From positions 4,055,001-4,119,000 of the forward strand of contig NZ_CP010951.1 in NCBI RefSeq assembly GCF_001580455.1: DNA of 64,000 nucleotides, given 5' to 3'. Made by a program: the position numbers and the translations under genes. Every line of letters begins with the position of its first letter. The stretch's first letter is position 1. This document shows, piece by piece, positions 17,066 through 28,536 of the stretch. The notes below the pieces were generated by a model. The model had not been told where the DNA came from and did not search any database. It saw only the letters and a list, made by a program, of their open reading frames with translations. This DNA is from Ramlibacter tataouinensis. Lineage in GTDB: Bacteria; Pseudomonadota; Gammaproteobacteria; Burkholderiales; Burkholderiaceae_C.

Positions 17066-18146
17066 GGGGCTGAGCGCTCCGGCGCGATCCCCGTCCCGTT
17101 TCCAGTCGCTGGACCTGCTCGCCACCCTGGTGGCCGTGGTGGCGCCGGATGCCTGCGTGCTGTTCGCCAACTCGGCGCTCGAGGACGCGCTGGGGATGTC
17201 GCGCCGGGTGATCGAAGGCTCACAACTGAGCCAGTTCTTCATCGAACCCCAGGCGCTGCAGCACGCGCTGCATGGCGCGGCCACCAACGAATTCGCCGCG
17301 CTGCGCTACGACGCGCTGCTGGCGCGCCCGCCAGCCGGCAGCGAGCCGCTGCAGGTGCACGTGGTGGTGGCGCAGACCGACCAGCCGGGCGAACTGGTTG
17401 TCGAACTGCTGCCGCTGGAAGCCCATGCCCGGCAGGACCGCGAGGAGCGCCTGATCGGGCAGGCCCAGGCCAACAAGGAGCTCATTCGCAACCTGGCGCA
17501 CGAGATCAAGAACCCGCTGGGCGGCATCCGCGGGGCGGCGCAGCTGCTCGAGATGGAGATCGACTCCCGCGAGCTCAAGGAATACACCCGGGTCATCATC
17601 CACGAGGCCGACCGGCTGCAGACCCTGGTGGACCGGCTGCTGGCGCCGCACCGCCGGCCGCACGTGGTGGGCGACGTCAACATCCACGAGGTGTGCGAGC
17701 GGGTGCGGGCGCTGATCGTGGCGGAATTTCCCAAGGGCCTGAAGGTCGTGCGGGACTACGACACCTCGATCCCCGAGTTCCGCGGCGACCGCGAGCAGTT
17801 GATCCAGGCGGTGCTGAACATCGCCCACAACGCCTGCCAGGCGCTTGCCGACCGCATCTCCGCTGGTGACGCCGAGCTCGTGCTGCGCACGCGCATTGCC
17901 CGCCAGGTGACTTTTGGCAAACAACGCTATCGATTGGCACTGGAATTGCATGTCATCGACAATGGACCTGGCGTGCCGGACTCGATCAGGGACAGGATCT
18001 TCTTCCCGCTGGTATCCGGCAGGGAAGGCGGGTCCGGCCTGGGATTGACGCTTGCGCAAACTTTTGTGCAGCAGCACCATGGGCTGATCGAGTGTGACAG
18101 CGCGCCGGGGAGGACGGATTTCAAGATATTGATTCCGTTGCCGTAG
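17010..18146 (+). CDS. glnL: Nitrogen regulation sensor kinase NtrB
   Basis: A 378-residue cytoplasmic histidine kinase/phosphatase: PAS domain at about 30-140, HisKA box with His164 in NLAHEIKNPLGG, N box and G boxes (VIDNGPGVP, GGSGLGLTLAQ). NtrB phosphorylates NtrC when PII reports nitrogen shortage. The start is uncertain. ATG 17010 overlaps the preceding gene by 56 bases and lacks a Shine-Dalgarno; no other ATG or GTG occurs in frame before the PAS domain, although CTG near 17070 is possible. Confidence 0.9.
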   Translation: MKTTSPASSGSSRAPAPSEGLSAPARSPSRFQSLDLLATLVAVVAPDACVLFANSALEDALGMSRRVIEGSQLSQFFIEPQALQHALHGAATNEFAALRYDALLARPPAGSEPLQVHVVVAQTDQPGELVVELLPLEAHARQDREERLIGQAQANKELIRNLAHEIKNPLGGIRGAAQLLEMEIDSRELKEYTRVIIHEADRLQTLVDRLLAPHRRPHVVGDVNIHEVCERVRALIVAEFPKGLKVVRDYDTSIPEFRGDREQLIQAVLNIAHNACQALADRISAGDAELVLRTRIARQVTFGKQRYRLALELHVIDNGPGVPDSIRDRIFFPLVSGREGGSGLGLTLAQTFVQQHHGLIECDSAPGRTDFKILIPLP

Positions 18147-18176
18147 CTTTCGATGACCTGAGGGACCAAACAGCAC

Positions 18177-19667
<1,491 letters not shown>

Positions 19668-19757
19668 GCGGCCCTTCGGCCGTTCCGGCCCCGGCAGCCA
19701 TTCGCCTTTCTGCCCCAAAGCCTTGAGAGCAGTAGGGCGACTGCTCGCGATTTCAAA

Positions 19758-19780
19758 AAGATGCACCAATAATGCATCTT
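19758..19780. promoter_or_regulatory. NsrR-type operator abutting sufB
   Basis: Perfect inverted repeat AAGATGCA-N7-TGCATCTT (23 bp), matching the NsrR consensus layout AAGATGC-N9-GCATCTT. It ends one base before the ATG at 19781 and contains a possible -10 box (AATAAT, 19768-19773). A repressor bound here would block transcription of the whole suf operon. Two sister sites occur at 26908-26930 and 27542-27564. Confidence 0.8.
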
Positions 19781-21240
<1,460 letters not shown>

Positions 21241-21241
<1 letters not shown>

Positions 21242-22041
21242 TGACCGATGCCCGATTTGCACTGCACAACATGAACATGATCCAACCCTTGCTGCAGGTC
21301 CGCGACCTGCGCGTCGATGTCGCCGGCCGCACCGTACTGGAATCGGTATCCATGCAGGTGCGTCCTGGCACCGTTTCGGTGCTGATGGGGGCCAACGGCA
21401 GCGGCAAGAGCACGCTGGGCCTGGCGCTCGCCGGCCATCCGCGCTATCGCGTCACCGGCGGTTCGGCCCAACTGGGCGGGGCGGACCTGCTGGCGATGGA
21501 CGTCGAGGCGCGCGCGCGGGCCGGCCTGTTCCTGTCCTTCCAGGCCCCGCCGGACATTCCCGGTGTCAAGAACAACCTGTTTGTCCGCACGGCCGTCAAC
21601 GCGGTGCGCGAGTCGCGCGGCGACACGCCGCTGGACGCCTTCGATTTCCTGGTCGAGGCGCGCGGTGCGGCCCGGCAGCTGGGGCTGGCCGACGCGATGC
21701 TGAACCGTCCGGTCAACGAAGGTTTCTCCGGCGGCGAGCGCAAGCGCAACGAGCTGCTGCAGCTGGCGCTGCTGAAGCCGCGCCTGGCGATCCTGGACGA
21801 GATCGACTCCGGCATGGACGTCGACGGCGTGCGCGCCACGCTCGACCTCGTCGCCCGGCTGCGCGAGCAGGGCACTGCATTCGTGGTGGTGTCGCACTAC
21901 CTGCACCTGATCGAAGCGCTCGCGCCGGACGCGGTGCTGCGGCTGGAGAACGGCCGCATCGCCGAAACCGGCGGCCTGGCGCTGGCCCAGGCGATCGCGC
22001 AGACCGGCTATGCGCGCAGTCCCGATGCGGTGGAGGCCTGA
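21241..22041 (+). CDS. sufC: SUF ATPase SufC
   Basis: The 266-residue ABC-type ATPase powers the SufBCD scaffold. Walker A GANGSGKST (about residues 44-52), signature NEGFSGGERKRNE and Walker B AILDEIDSGMD are all present, with the SufC-typical VVSHYLHLI switch. The ATG overlaps the sufB stop (TGATG), with GAAGGGG upstream; the internal ATG at 21277 would also give a normal SufC N terminus, and the extra 12 residues are not conserved in the family as I know it. Confidence 0.95.
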
Positions 22042-22042
22042 G

Positions 22043-23248
22043 ATGGACAGTGCACGCGCGGATGCGCTCGCCGCCTCCAGCCGCCTGCTGGCGCAGGGCT
22101 GGATCCCGCGCAAGGCGGAAGCCTTCCGTCACCTGCCGCCGCCCGAGGCCGCGCTGTGGACCGGTGAATCCGCCGAGCCCCGGGTCCTGGACGAGGTCGC
22201 GGCGCTCATGGACGGCTGGACCCTGCACACGCCGGTCGCCGCCGGTGACGTGGAGGTGCGCCTGTTCGACGCCGCCGATCCGCAGCAGCGCGCCGAACTC
22301 CTGCGCCTGCTGCCCCTGCCCGGGGACGACGAGGCCGCGCCCTTCGCCTGGGCGCATCGCGCGCTGGTGCGCCAGGGCTTGCGGCTGCGCATCGCCGGCG
22401 GCGCACCGGCCGTCCTGCACCTGCAGCGCCAGGCCTGCCACGCGGTGGAAGCACCCCTGCTGCTGGTCGAGTTGCAGGCCGGTGCCCGCTGCGTGCTGCT
22501 GGAGACGCACGAGCGCGGGAGCACGCCGGAAGTCACGCAGAACCTGAGGGTCCATGTTCGCCTGGGCCCCGGCGCCGATCTGCAGCACCTGCGGCTGGTG
22601 ACGCCCGGCGCCGGCGACCGCGTGGCCCACCACCTCGAGGTGCGCCTCGAGGGCGATGCCGTCTACGCGCAGGCCTTGCTGGCGACCGGCAGCTCATACC
22701 ACCTGCAGCGCAACGTGATCGAGCTGCCCGGCGAGGGGGCGCGGGCGCGCCTGGGCGGCGTGCTGCTGGCTGCCGGCTCGGCGCTGGAGCAGCAGGTGCT
22801 GTGCCGCCACGGGGCGGCCCGCACCCGCAGTGGCGCCGAGATGCTGGCGCTGGGCAGCGGCGCCGCGCGCATCGTCGCCAATGCCCACACCCATATCTCG
22901 CCCGGCTGCGACGGGGCACAGGCGCGACAGCGCCTGGCCGGCATCCCGACCGGGGGCCAGCCCCGGCTGGTGCTGCGTCCGCATCTGGAAATCCATCACG
23001 ACCAGGTCGAGGCCGCGCATGGCGCCACCTGGGGCGCGCTGCCGGACGAAGCGCTGTTCCTTGCCCGCCAGCGCGGGCTGGACGAGCGCAGCGCGAAGGC
23101 ACTGATCGTGGAAGGCCTGGCACGCGCGGCGCTCGCGCGCGCGGTGGACGACGCGCAGCTGCCCGAGGCGCTGCGGCTGGAGGCGGCGCTGGCCGCCGCC
23201 GTGGCGCGTCATCTCGGCACTTCGTCAGGGGAGTCAAATCGTGGGTGA
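22043..23248 (+). CDS. sufD: SUF scaffold subunit SufD
   Basis: A 401-residue beta-helix protein that pairs with SufB in the SufBC2D complex. It is divergent at the N terminus but ends with the conserved SufBD core: NAHTHISPGCDGAQARQRL, LVLRPHLEIHHDQVEAAHGATWG and RGLDERSAKALIVEG, including the His implicated in iron handling. ATG 22043 follows GGAGG and lies one base after the sufC stop. The start of sufS overlaps its end by eight bases. Confidence 0.93.
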   Translation: MDSARADALAASSRLLAQGWIPRKAEAFRHLPPPEAALWTGESAEPRVLDEVAALMDGWTLHTPVAAGDVEVRLFDAADPQQRAELLRLLPLPGDDEAAPFAWAHRALVRQGLRLRIAGGAPAVLHLQRQACHAVEAPLLLVELQAGARCVLLETHERGSTPEVTQNLRVHVRLGPGADLQHLRLVTPGAGDRVAHHLEVRLEGDAVYAQALLATGSSYHLQRNVIELPGEGARARLGGVLLAAGSALEQQVLCRHGAARTRSGAEMLALGSGAARIVANAHTHISPGCDGAQARQRLAGIPTGGQPRLVLRPHLEIHHDQVEAAHGATWGALPDEALFLARQRGLDERSAKALIVEGLARAALARAVDDAQLPEALRLEAALAAAVARHLGTSSGESNRG

Positions 23249-24482
23249 CATGTTGCAGGCCGCCACCCTGGCGGCCGACTTCCCCGGACTGGCGCAAGGG
23301 GTGAATGGCGAGCCGCTGGCCTACCTGGACAACGCCGCGACGACGCACATGCCCCGGCCGGTGCAGGATGCGATGCGGGCTTTCGAGACGCGCAGCCGCG
23401 CCAACATCCATCGGGGCGTGCACACGCTCAGCCAGCGCTCCACCGAGGCCTTCGAGCAGGCGCGTGCCACGCTCAAGCGCTTCGTCGGCGCCGGCGCGCA
23501 GCACGAGCTGGTGTTCACCTCCGGCACCACCGAGGCGCTGAACCTCGTGGCGCACGGCCTGTCCGATGCGGGGCAGGACGGCCCCGTGCTGCAACCCGGC
23601 GACGACATCGTGGTCACCGCGCTGGAACACCACGCCAACCTGGTGCCCTGGCAACTCGCCGCACGTCGCAGCGGCGCCCGGCTGCTGGTGCTGCGGCCCG
23701 ACCGCCAGGGGCGCTTGCATATCGACGAGCTGGCACCGCTGCTCAGCCCGCGCACGCGGGTGTTCGCGGTGACCGCCTGCGCCAACGCCACCGGCGAGCG
23801 GCCGCCCTACGAGGCGTTGATGGCGCTGGCTGCGGAAGCCGGCGCGCTGACGGTGCTGGACGCCGCGCAGGCGATGGCCCACGAGGTGCCGCTGCTGTCG
23901 CAGCTACCTTGCGACTTCATGGCGTTCTCCGGCCACAAGATGTATGGGCCGATGGGTATCGGGGCCCTGGTTGGACGCCGGCCGGCGCTGGAACGCCTCA
24001 CGCCCTTGCGCCTGGGCGGGGACATGGTGGAGTGGGTGAGCGAGACTTCGGCCAGCTTCGCCGCGCTGCCGGCCCGGCTGGAGGGCGGCACGCCGCATGT
24101 GGCAGGCGCCGTCGGCATGGCCGCGGCGGCGGACTACATGGACGCGATCGGCCTCGAGGCGATCGATGCCCACGTGCGGGCGTTGCGCGCCCACGCGGTG
24201 GCGGGCCTGTCGGCCTTGCCGGGCCTGACCGTGCTGTCGCCCGACGCCGGGCGCTCGGCCATCGTTTCCTTCGTGGCCGCAGCGGCCCACCCGCATGACC
24301 TGGGCACCCTGCTGGACGAGCGCGGCATCGCGGTGCGCACCGGCAACCACTGCGCCCAGCCGCTGCTGGAATGGCTGGGCGTCGGGCCGACCACCCGCGC
24401 ATCCTTCGCCCTCTACAACACGCACGACGAGGTCGAGCGGCTGATCGACGGCGTCGCCTTCGCACTGGAGGTGCTGAAATGA
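23241..24482 (+). CDS. sufS: Cysteine desulfurase SufS
   Basis: The 413-residue PLP enzyme takes sulfur from cysteine for cluster assembly. The PLP lysine is in FSGHKMYGPMG (Lys233) and the active-site cysteine in RTGNHCAQPL (Cys371); the ANIHRGVHTLSQRST motif identifies group II (SufS). GTG 23241 is preceded by AGGGGAG and overlaps sufD. Its partner for sulfur transfer is probably the SufU encoded next. Confidence 0.95.
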   Translation: MGDMLQAATLAADFPGLAQGVNGEPLAYLDNAATTHMPRPVQDAMRAFETRSRANIHRGVHTLSQRSTEAFEQARATLKRFVGAGAQHELVFTSGTTEALNLVAHGLSDAGQDGPVLQPGDDIVVTALEHHANLVPWQLAARRSGARLLVLRPDRQGRLHIDELAPLLSPRTRVFAVTACANATGERPPYEALMALAAEAGALTVLDAAQAMAHEVPLLSQLPCDFMAFSGHKMYGPMGIGALVGRRPALERLTPLRLGGDMVEWVSETSASFAALPARLEGGTPHVAGAVGMAAAADYMDAIGLEAIDAHVRALRAHAVAGLSALPGLTVLSPDAGRSAIVSFVAAAAHPHDLGTLLDERGIAVRTGNHCAQPLLEWLGVGPTTRASFALYNTHDEVERLIDGVAFALEVLK

Positions 24483-24937
24483 GCACCGTCGCCGACGACC
24501 TGTACCAGGACCTGGTGGTCGAACACAAGCGCGCGCCGCGCCACTTCGGCACGCTGGCCGCGCCGACCCACCAGGCACGGGGCCGCAACCCGCAGTGCGG
24601 CGACGACGTGCAGGTGCAGCTGCAGCTCGAAGGCGATGTCGTCCGCGACATCCGCTTCAGCGGCCAGGGCTGCGCCATCTGCATCGCTTCCACCTCGATG
24701 ATGACCGAGGCCGTGCTCGGGCGCGAGGCCGGCGTGGTGCGCGAGCTGCAGCAGCACTTCCGCGCCGTGCTGACGGGCCAGGAGCAGCCGCAGGAGGCGA
24801 CGCTCGGCAAGCTGGTCAGCCTGTCCGGCGTGAGCCGATATCCCAGCCGCATCAAGTGCGCGCTGCTGGGTTGGCACGCCCTCATGCACGCGCTGCAGGC
24901 GCCGGAGCCCCATGCTTCGGAAGAGGCCGCGCGATGA
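24479..24937 (+). CDS. sufU: SufU-type sulfur acceptor / IscU-like protein
   Basis: A 152-residue protein of the SufU/IscU fold with Cys40, Asp42, Cys65 and Cys127 at the zinc and sulfur-transfer positions (GRNPQCGDD, GQGCAICIAS, RIKCALLGWHA). The insertion between the second and third cysteines is SufU-like. In Gram-positive bacteria SufU is a zinc-dependent acceptor for SufS rather than a scaffold. It overlaps sufS at ATGA and sufT at ATGA. Finding SufU instead of SufE with SufS is less usual for a proteobacterium. Confidence 0.88.
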   Translation: MSTVADDLYQDLVVEHKRAPRHFGTLAAPTHQARGRNPQCGDDVQVQLQLEGDVVRDIRFSGQGCAICIASTSMMTEAVLGREAGVVRELQQHFRAVLTGQEQPQEATLGKLVSLSGVSRYPSRIKCALLGWHALMHALQAPEPHASEEAAR

Positions 24938-25476
24938 GAAGCCGCGAAAACGTCATGGTGCGCCGCGAAGTCATGGTTGAGCGGATTCCGGACGGCACGC
25001 CGTTCGCGCTGGAGCCGGGCACTCTGGCCCAGATCACGCAGGCGCTGGGCGGCAGCTTCACCCTCTATGTCGAAGGCCAGCTGGTGCGGCTGAAGGGACG
25101 CGATGCCGATGCGATCGGCCAGTCGGTCCCCGAAGCGCCGGGCCTGGCGGCCGAGGGCCAGCCGGCTGACCTGGCCACGCGCGTGTGGCGCCTGCTGGCG
25201 ACCTGCTACGACCCCGAGATCCCGGTGGACATCGTGGAATTGGGCCTCATCTACCGGTGCGAGCTCACGCCGATGGACGACGGCAACACCCATGTCGCCA
25301 TCGACATGACGCTCACCGCGCCCGGCTGCGGCATGGGCGAGTCGCTGGCGAGCGAAGTGGCCGACAAGGTGCTCGCGCTGCCCGAGGTGGGCGAGGTCAA
25401 GGTAGACCTCGTGTTCGACCCGCCGTGGGACCGGTCCCGGATGTCCGAGGCCGCGCAGCTGGCCCTGGGCCTCTGA
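24934..25476 (+). CDS. sufT: SufT, DUF59/MIP18-domain Fe-S assembly factor
   Basis: A 180-residue protein with an N-terminal extension (residues 1-80) carrying IPDGTPFALEPGT and a DUF59 domain at about 85-175 with YDPEIPVDIVELGLIY and the Cys-containing LTAPGCGMG. SufT assists maturation of Fe-S proteins when demand is high in other bacteria. It ends the suf operon; six bases past its stop a family A palindrome starts, beyond which nnrS converges. Confidence 0.88.
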   Translation: MRSRENVMVRREVMVERIPDGTPFALEPGTLAQITQALGGSFTLYVEGQLVRLKGRDADAIGQSVPEAPGLAAEGQPADLATRVWRLLATCYDPEIPVDIVELGLIYRCELTPMDDGNTHVAIDMTLTAPGCGMGESLASEVADKVLALPEVGEVKVDLVFDPPWDRSRMSEAAQLALGL

Positions 25477-25482
25477 CCCTTG

Positions 25483-25672
25483 GTGTCCTGTCCCGCAAAT
25501 TCCTGGGCTCTCGCTGCCTCGTATCGGGCCGCCCGAAGGGTTCGGCGCCTGCGGGGCGCCCGGCGGTCGTCCAGAGAGGGTCAAGACGCCCAGTCTTGAC
25601 CCTCTCTGACCAACCACCGCTCATCCCCGCATGCATCCGAACGAGAGCCCAGAAATATGCGGGACAGGACAC
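25483..25672. repeat. Palindromic element, family A (copy 1)
   Basis: A 190-bp element filling the gap between the convergent sufT and nnrS stops. The outer arms start GTGTCCTGTCCCGCAAAT and pair with the right end over about 31 bp with two mismatches. Inside lies a 15-bp perfect hairpin (25573-25587 with 25593-25607; stem AGAGAGGGTCAAGAC, loop GCCCA) and a short CCGAAGGGTTCGG palindrome near 25533. The final CTA is the nnrS stop on the other strand. About 70 bp around the hairpin recur inverted at 34305-34375. Confidence 0.85.
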
Positions 25673-26871
25673 TAGCCGTCCTTGCCGTCCACCCGCGTGC
25701 TGGCGAGCCAGGGCGTGTAGATGAAGAGATAGATCGCGAAGGCCGCGCTCCAGGCCAGGGCGGCCGCGGCCACGGCGCCCACGACCCACTGCGGCGCCAC
25801 CAGCGGTAGAAGCACGCGCAGCACGGCGGCGGTCATCACGAGCAGGTAGGCCAGCACTTCAGCCCGGCCGACCGTCAGCGGCCGCCCGGTGTGCCCGCGC
25901 GCGGTGCGGGTGATCATGCCGATGATCAGGCCGCCGGTCGCGCCCACGGCGAGCGCATGCACGCCCAGCGATTCGCTCGTCCATCCCGCCTGCGCCGCTC
26001 CGAGCAGCGCGAAGCCCACCGCCAGCCAGGCGTACGAAAGGTGCAGGATCCACAGGATCGGCCGGTCGCGCGTGACCAGCGGCCGCCAGTGCCACTGGCG
26101 TGCCAACTGCAAGCCGGCGGCAGCGAAAAAGGCGATCGCGCCGAACACACCGGCCGGCGCGAACACCCACAGCAGCAGCGCCAGTGCCGTCACCGCCAGC
26201 GCGGTCCAATCGAGGCGCGGCCGCGGGGGGATCCGCAGGCCCGGCGTGGCATTGGCGGTGAAGCTGGGAATGACCCGGCCGCCGATCACCGTCTCGATCA
26301 CCACGACGAAGCCCAGCGCCGCGTGCAACGGCGACAGCGGCGACAGCGGGACGATGCCGAGTGCCGCCAGGTGGAAACACAGGTTGGCCAGCGCCAGCCC
26401 CAGCAGGATGCCGGCGATCGGCAGGTTGCGGAAGTTGCGCGACCGCAGCAGGACGGCGCCGAAGGCCACCGCCACGGCGGGCAGCAGGGCGACGTCAAGT
26501 GCCGCGTAGACGGGGTAGGGTGCCGCGACGGCGGCCAGCCGTGCGGCCAGCCAGAGCGCCGCAAGCGCGCCCAGGGCGGGTCCACGCGGTGTCGGCAGGC
26601 CGGTCCAGGCCTTGCCGGCGGTCAGCAGGAAGCCCACGATCACCGCCACTGCGAAGCCGAACAGCATCTCGTGGCCGTGCCACAGCATGGGCGCGATGTG
26701 CAGGTCCAGCGGCACGTGGCCGAGCCACAGCCCGGCCCACAGCGGCACCGCCAGCATCGCGAACAACGCTGCACCGAGGTAGAAAGGGCGGAAGCCGAGC
26801 CGCAGCAGCGGCAGGCCCGGCGGCGGCGGTTGTATCGGCACGGTCCGGGTGGGAATGGGAGATTGCTTCAT
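25672..26871 (-). CDS. nnrS: NnrS, heme/copper membrane protein of NO response
   Basis: A 399-residue membrane protein with about 12 hydrophobic segments. Family motifs are RLGFRPFYLGAALFA, APMLWHGHEMLFGF, the VIETVIGGRVIPSFTANAT block and IGMITRTARGHTGR. NnrS protects against nitric oxide and nitrosative stress in proteobacteria. ATG 26871 has GGAGC just upstream and lies 37 bp from an NsrR operator. It is divergent from nsrR and convergent with the suf operon. Its TAG stop forms part of the family A repeat. Confidence 0.9.
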   Translation of the reverse strand: MKQSPIPTRTVPIQPPPPGLPLLRLGFRPFYLGAALFAMLAVPLWAGLWLGHVPLDLHIAPMLWHGHEMLFGFAVAVIVGFLLTAGKAWTGLPTPRGPALGALAALWLAARLAAVAAPYPVYAALDVALLPAVAVAFGAVLLRSRNFRNLPIAGILLGLALANLCFHLAALGIVPLSPLSPLHAALGFVVVIETVIGGRVIPSFTANATPGLRIPPRPRLDWTALAVTALALLLWVFAPAGVFGAIAFFAAAGLQLARQWHWRPLVTRDRPILWILHLSYAWLAVGFALLGAAQAGWTSESLGVHALAVGATGGLIIGMITRTARGHTGRPLTVGRAEVLAYLLVMTAAVLRVLLPLVAPQWVVGAVAAAALAWSAAFAIYLFIYTPWLASTRVDGKDG

Positions 26872-26907
26872 GATGCTCCGGCAGGGGCGGATGCGATGCC
26901 CGCCAAT

Positions 26908-26930
26908 AAGATGCATTATATTTGCATGTT
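26908..26930. promoter_or_regulatory. NsrR operator between nnrS and nsrR
   Basis: AAGATGCA-N7-TGCATGTT, one mismatch from a perfect repeat, with an AT-rich centre (TTATATT). It lies between divergent nnrS (start 26871) and nsrR (start 26983), so one bound repressor could control both and autoregulate nsrR. Confidence 0.82.
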
Positions 26931-26982
26931 ATAGCAACCGTCTCGACAGGGCAACACGATCGAGCGATCTTTGGGAGAGCGC

Positions 26983-27480
26983 ATGCGACTTGCCGAATAC
27001 ACCGACTACACGCTGCGGGTGCTGATGTATTGCGCGTCCAACCCCGACCGGCTGGTCACCATCGCGGAGATGGCCGACAGCCACGGCATCTCCCGCAGCC
27101 ACTTGATGAAGATCGTCAATGACCTGGCGCGGCAGGGCGTGCTGGAGACCACCCGCGGGCGTGGCGGCGGCGTGCAGTTGCTGCAGCGCGCCGGCGAGAT
27201 CCGCATCGGCGACGTGGTGCGCGCGGCGGAGACGGACTTCCGCCTGGTGGAGTGCTTTGACGAGGAGACCAACGCCTGCAACATCTCGCCGACCTGCCGC
27301 TTGAAACGGCTGCTGCACACGGCGCTGACCGCCTATTTCCGCGAGCTGGATGGCGCCACGCTGGCGGACCTGGTCGGACCGCCGATGAAACCCGGCCAGC
27401 GCGGCGCCGGCATGGTGATCCCGATCCAGGCCACGGACCGGCCGGGTGCAGCGCCCAGGCGCCGCCGCGCGCGCGGCTGA
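26983..27480 (+). CDS. nsrR: Nitric-oxide-sensing Rrf2-family repressor NsrR
   Basis: A 165-residue Rrf2 repressor. The N-terminal winged helix (RLAEYTDYTLRVLMYCA; SRSHLMKIVNDLARQG) is followed by the cluster-binding Cys91, Cys99 and Cys105 in VECFDEETNACNISPTCRLKR, matching the E. coli NsrR triad. NO destroys its [2Fe-2S] cluster and releases DNA. ATG 26983 follows GGGAGAGC. The basic C-terminal tail (PRRRRARG) is unusual. Three matching palindromes at suf, nnrS/nsrR and the DUF2249 gene define its local regulon. Confidence 0.92.
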   Translation: MRLAEYTDYTLRVLMYCASNPDRLVTIAEMADSHGISRSHLMKIVNDLARQGVLETTRGRGGGVQLLQRAGEIRIGDVVRAAETDFRLVECFDEETNACNISPTCRLKRLLHTALTAYFRELDGATLADLVGPPMKPGQRGAGMVIPIQATDRPGAAPRRRRARG

Positions 27481-27541
27481 GGACGAGGTTCCACGCTGGC
27501 GACGTGGCCTTTGGCCGGGCGCCGCGGACCGGCGCCTACAA

Positions 27542-27564
27542 TTGATGCATAAAAATTGCATCTT
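27542..27564. promoter_or_regulatory. NsrR operator before the DUF2249 gene
   Basis: TTGATGCA-N7-TGCATCTT with an AT-rich spacer; the inner 6 bp of each arm are perfect. It overlaps a possible -10 box (TACAAT, 27537-27542), and AAGGA plus the ATG at 27575 follow. This matches the two other NsrR-type boxes in the window. Confidence 0.75.
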
Positions 27565-27574
27565 TAAGGACGCC

Positions 27575-27829
27575 ATGCAAGCCCATACCCACCTCGACCC
27601 CAGCGCCATCTACCCGTTCGATGCGCGCGGCATCGCCAAGCGCTTCCGCCACGCCGCCATCTTCGGCGCGTTGGACGCCCTGCAGCCCGGGGAGACCATG
27701 CGTTTCGTGAACGACCACGATCCGCTGCCGCTGTTGCAGCAACTGCGCAACCGGTACGGCGAGCGCGTGGCGATCGAGTACCTCCAGCGGGAGCCGGGCG
27801 GCATCGTCATCGATTTCATCGTCGCCTGA
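27575..27829 (+). CDS. DUF2249-domain protein, NsrR-regulated
   Basis: An 84-residue protein consisting of one DUF2249 domain (FDARGIAKRFRHAAIFGALDALQPG, VNDHDPLPLLQQL, EPGGIVIDFIV). DUF2249 proteins recur in NO- and anaerobic-respiration loci but their activity is unknown. AAGGA lies five bases before the ATG, and the NsrR box is ten bases upstream of the ATG. The FmdE-like gene follows after 26 bp and is probably co-transcribed. Confidence 0.75.
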   Translation: MQAHTHLDPSAIYPFDARGIAKRFRHAAIFGALDALQPGETMRFVNDHDPLPLLQQLRNRYGERVAIEYLQREPGGIVIDFIVA

Positions 27830-27855
27830 ACGCGGCCTCGTTCCGAGGAGCCGAC

Positions 27856-28482
27856 ATGACACTGTGGTCCGATCCGGGCATGCCGGATTTCTTTGATGCC
27901 GCCCCGCGCGTGCGCTTGCGCGATCCCCTGGCGGCCTTCCTCGGCGCGGCGCGCGACGGGGTGCTGGAATACGGCTATGCCGACGCCGTCAAGCTCGCCG
28001 GCCACTCCTGTCCGACCGTGGCCTCGGCCTTCCTGATGACGCGCGCGGCGTTGGCCGCCCTGTACGGCGATGCGCTGCCGGAGCGCGGGGGTGTGAAGGT
28101 GGACCTGCGGAAGCCGGCGCAGGAAGGCGTGACCGGCGTCATCGCCAACGTCATGTCGCTGCTGACCGGCGCCACCATGGACACTGGGTTCAAGGGCCTG
28201 GCCGGGCGCTTCGATCGCCGGCGCCTGCTCGCTTTCGAGATGCCGGTGGAGGGTCAGGCGCGTTTCTTGCGGCTGGATACCGCTGCCGCGGTGACCGTGA
28301 GTGCGCGGCTGGAAAGGGTTCCCGGCGATCCGCGCGTCGGCGAACTGATGCCCTTGCTGCTGGGCGGAGCCGCCAGCGCGGAACAGCAGGAGCTGTTCCG
28401 GACGCTGTGGCAGGAGCGCGTGCGGCGTCTCCTGCTGGAGCACGCGGATGACCCGGAGGTGTTCCTGGTCCAGCAGGCCTGA
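27856..28482 (+). CDS. FmdE-like protein in an NsrR-controlled operon
   Basis: A 208-residue cytoplasmic protein. VKLAGHSCPTVASAFLMTRAALAALYG (residues about 46-71, His50 and Cys52) and GVIANVMSLLTGATMDTGFKGLAGRF match the core pattern of FmdE-family proteins, first named from molybdenum formylmethanofuran dehydrogenase operons (HGHxCPG...; LTGxTxGNG). The second Cys region of FmdE is not evident. Function is unknown; with DUF2249 and NnrS it may handle a metal centre under NO stress. It converges on the MFS transporter 54 bp away. Confidence 0.6.
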   Translation: MTLWSDPGMPDFFDAAPRVRLRDPLAAFLGAARDGVLEYGYADAVKLAGHSCPTVASAFLMTRAALAALYGDALPERGGVKVDLRKPAQEGVTGVIANVMSLLTGATMDTGFKGLAGRFDRRRLLAFEMPVEGQARFLRLDTAAAVTVSARLERVPGDPRVGELMPLLLGGAASAEQQELFRTLWQERVRRLLLEHADDPEVFLVQQA

Positions 28483-28536
28483 CGAAATGCGCGCCAGGCG
28501 GCTGGTGCCGATCCTGGCGGCACGGGCGCAGCGCCC

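Noticed and set aside
27856..28482. Assignment as a true formylmethanofuran dehydrogenase subunit E
   Set aside because: The similarity covers only the core motif and no C1-pathway genes are present, so only FmdE-like is justified.
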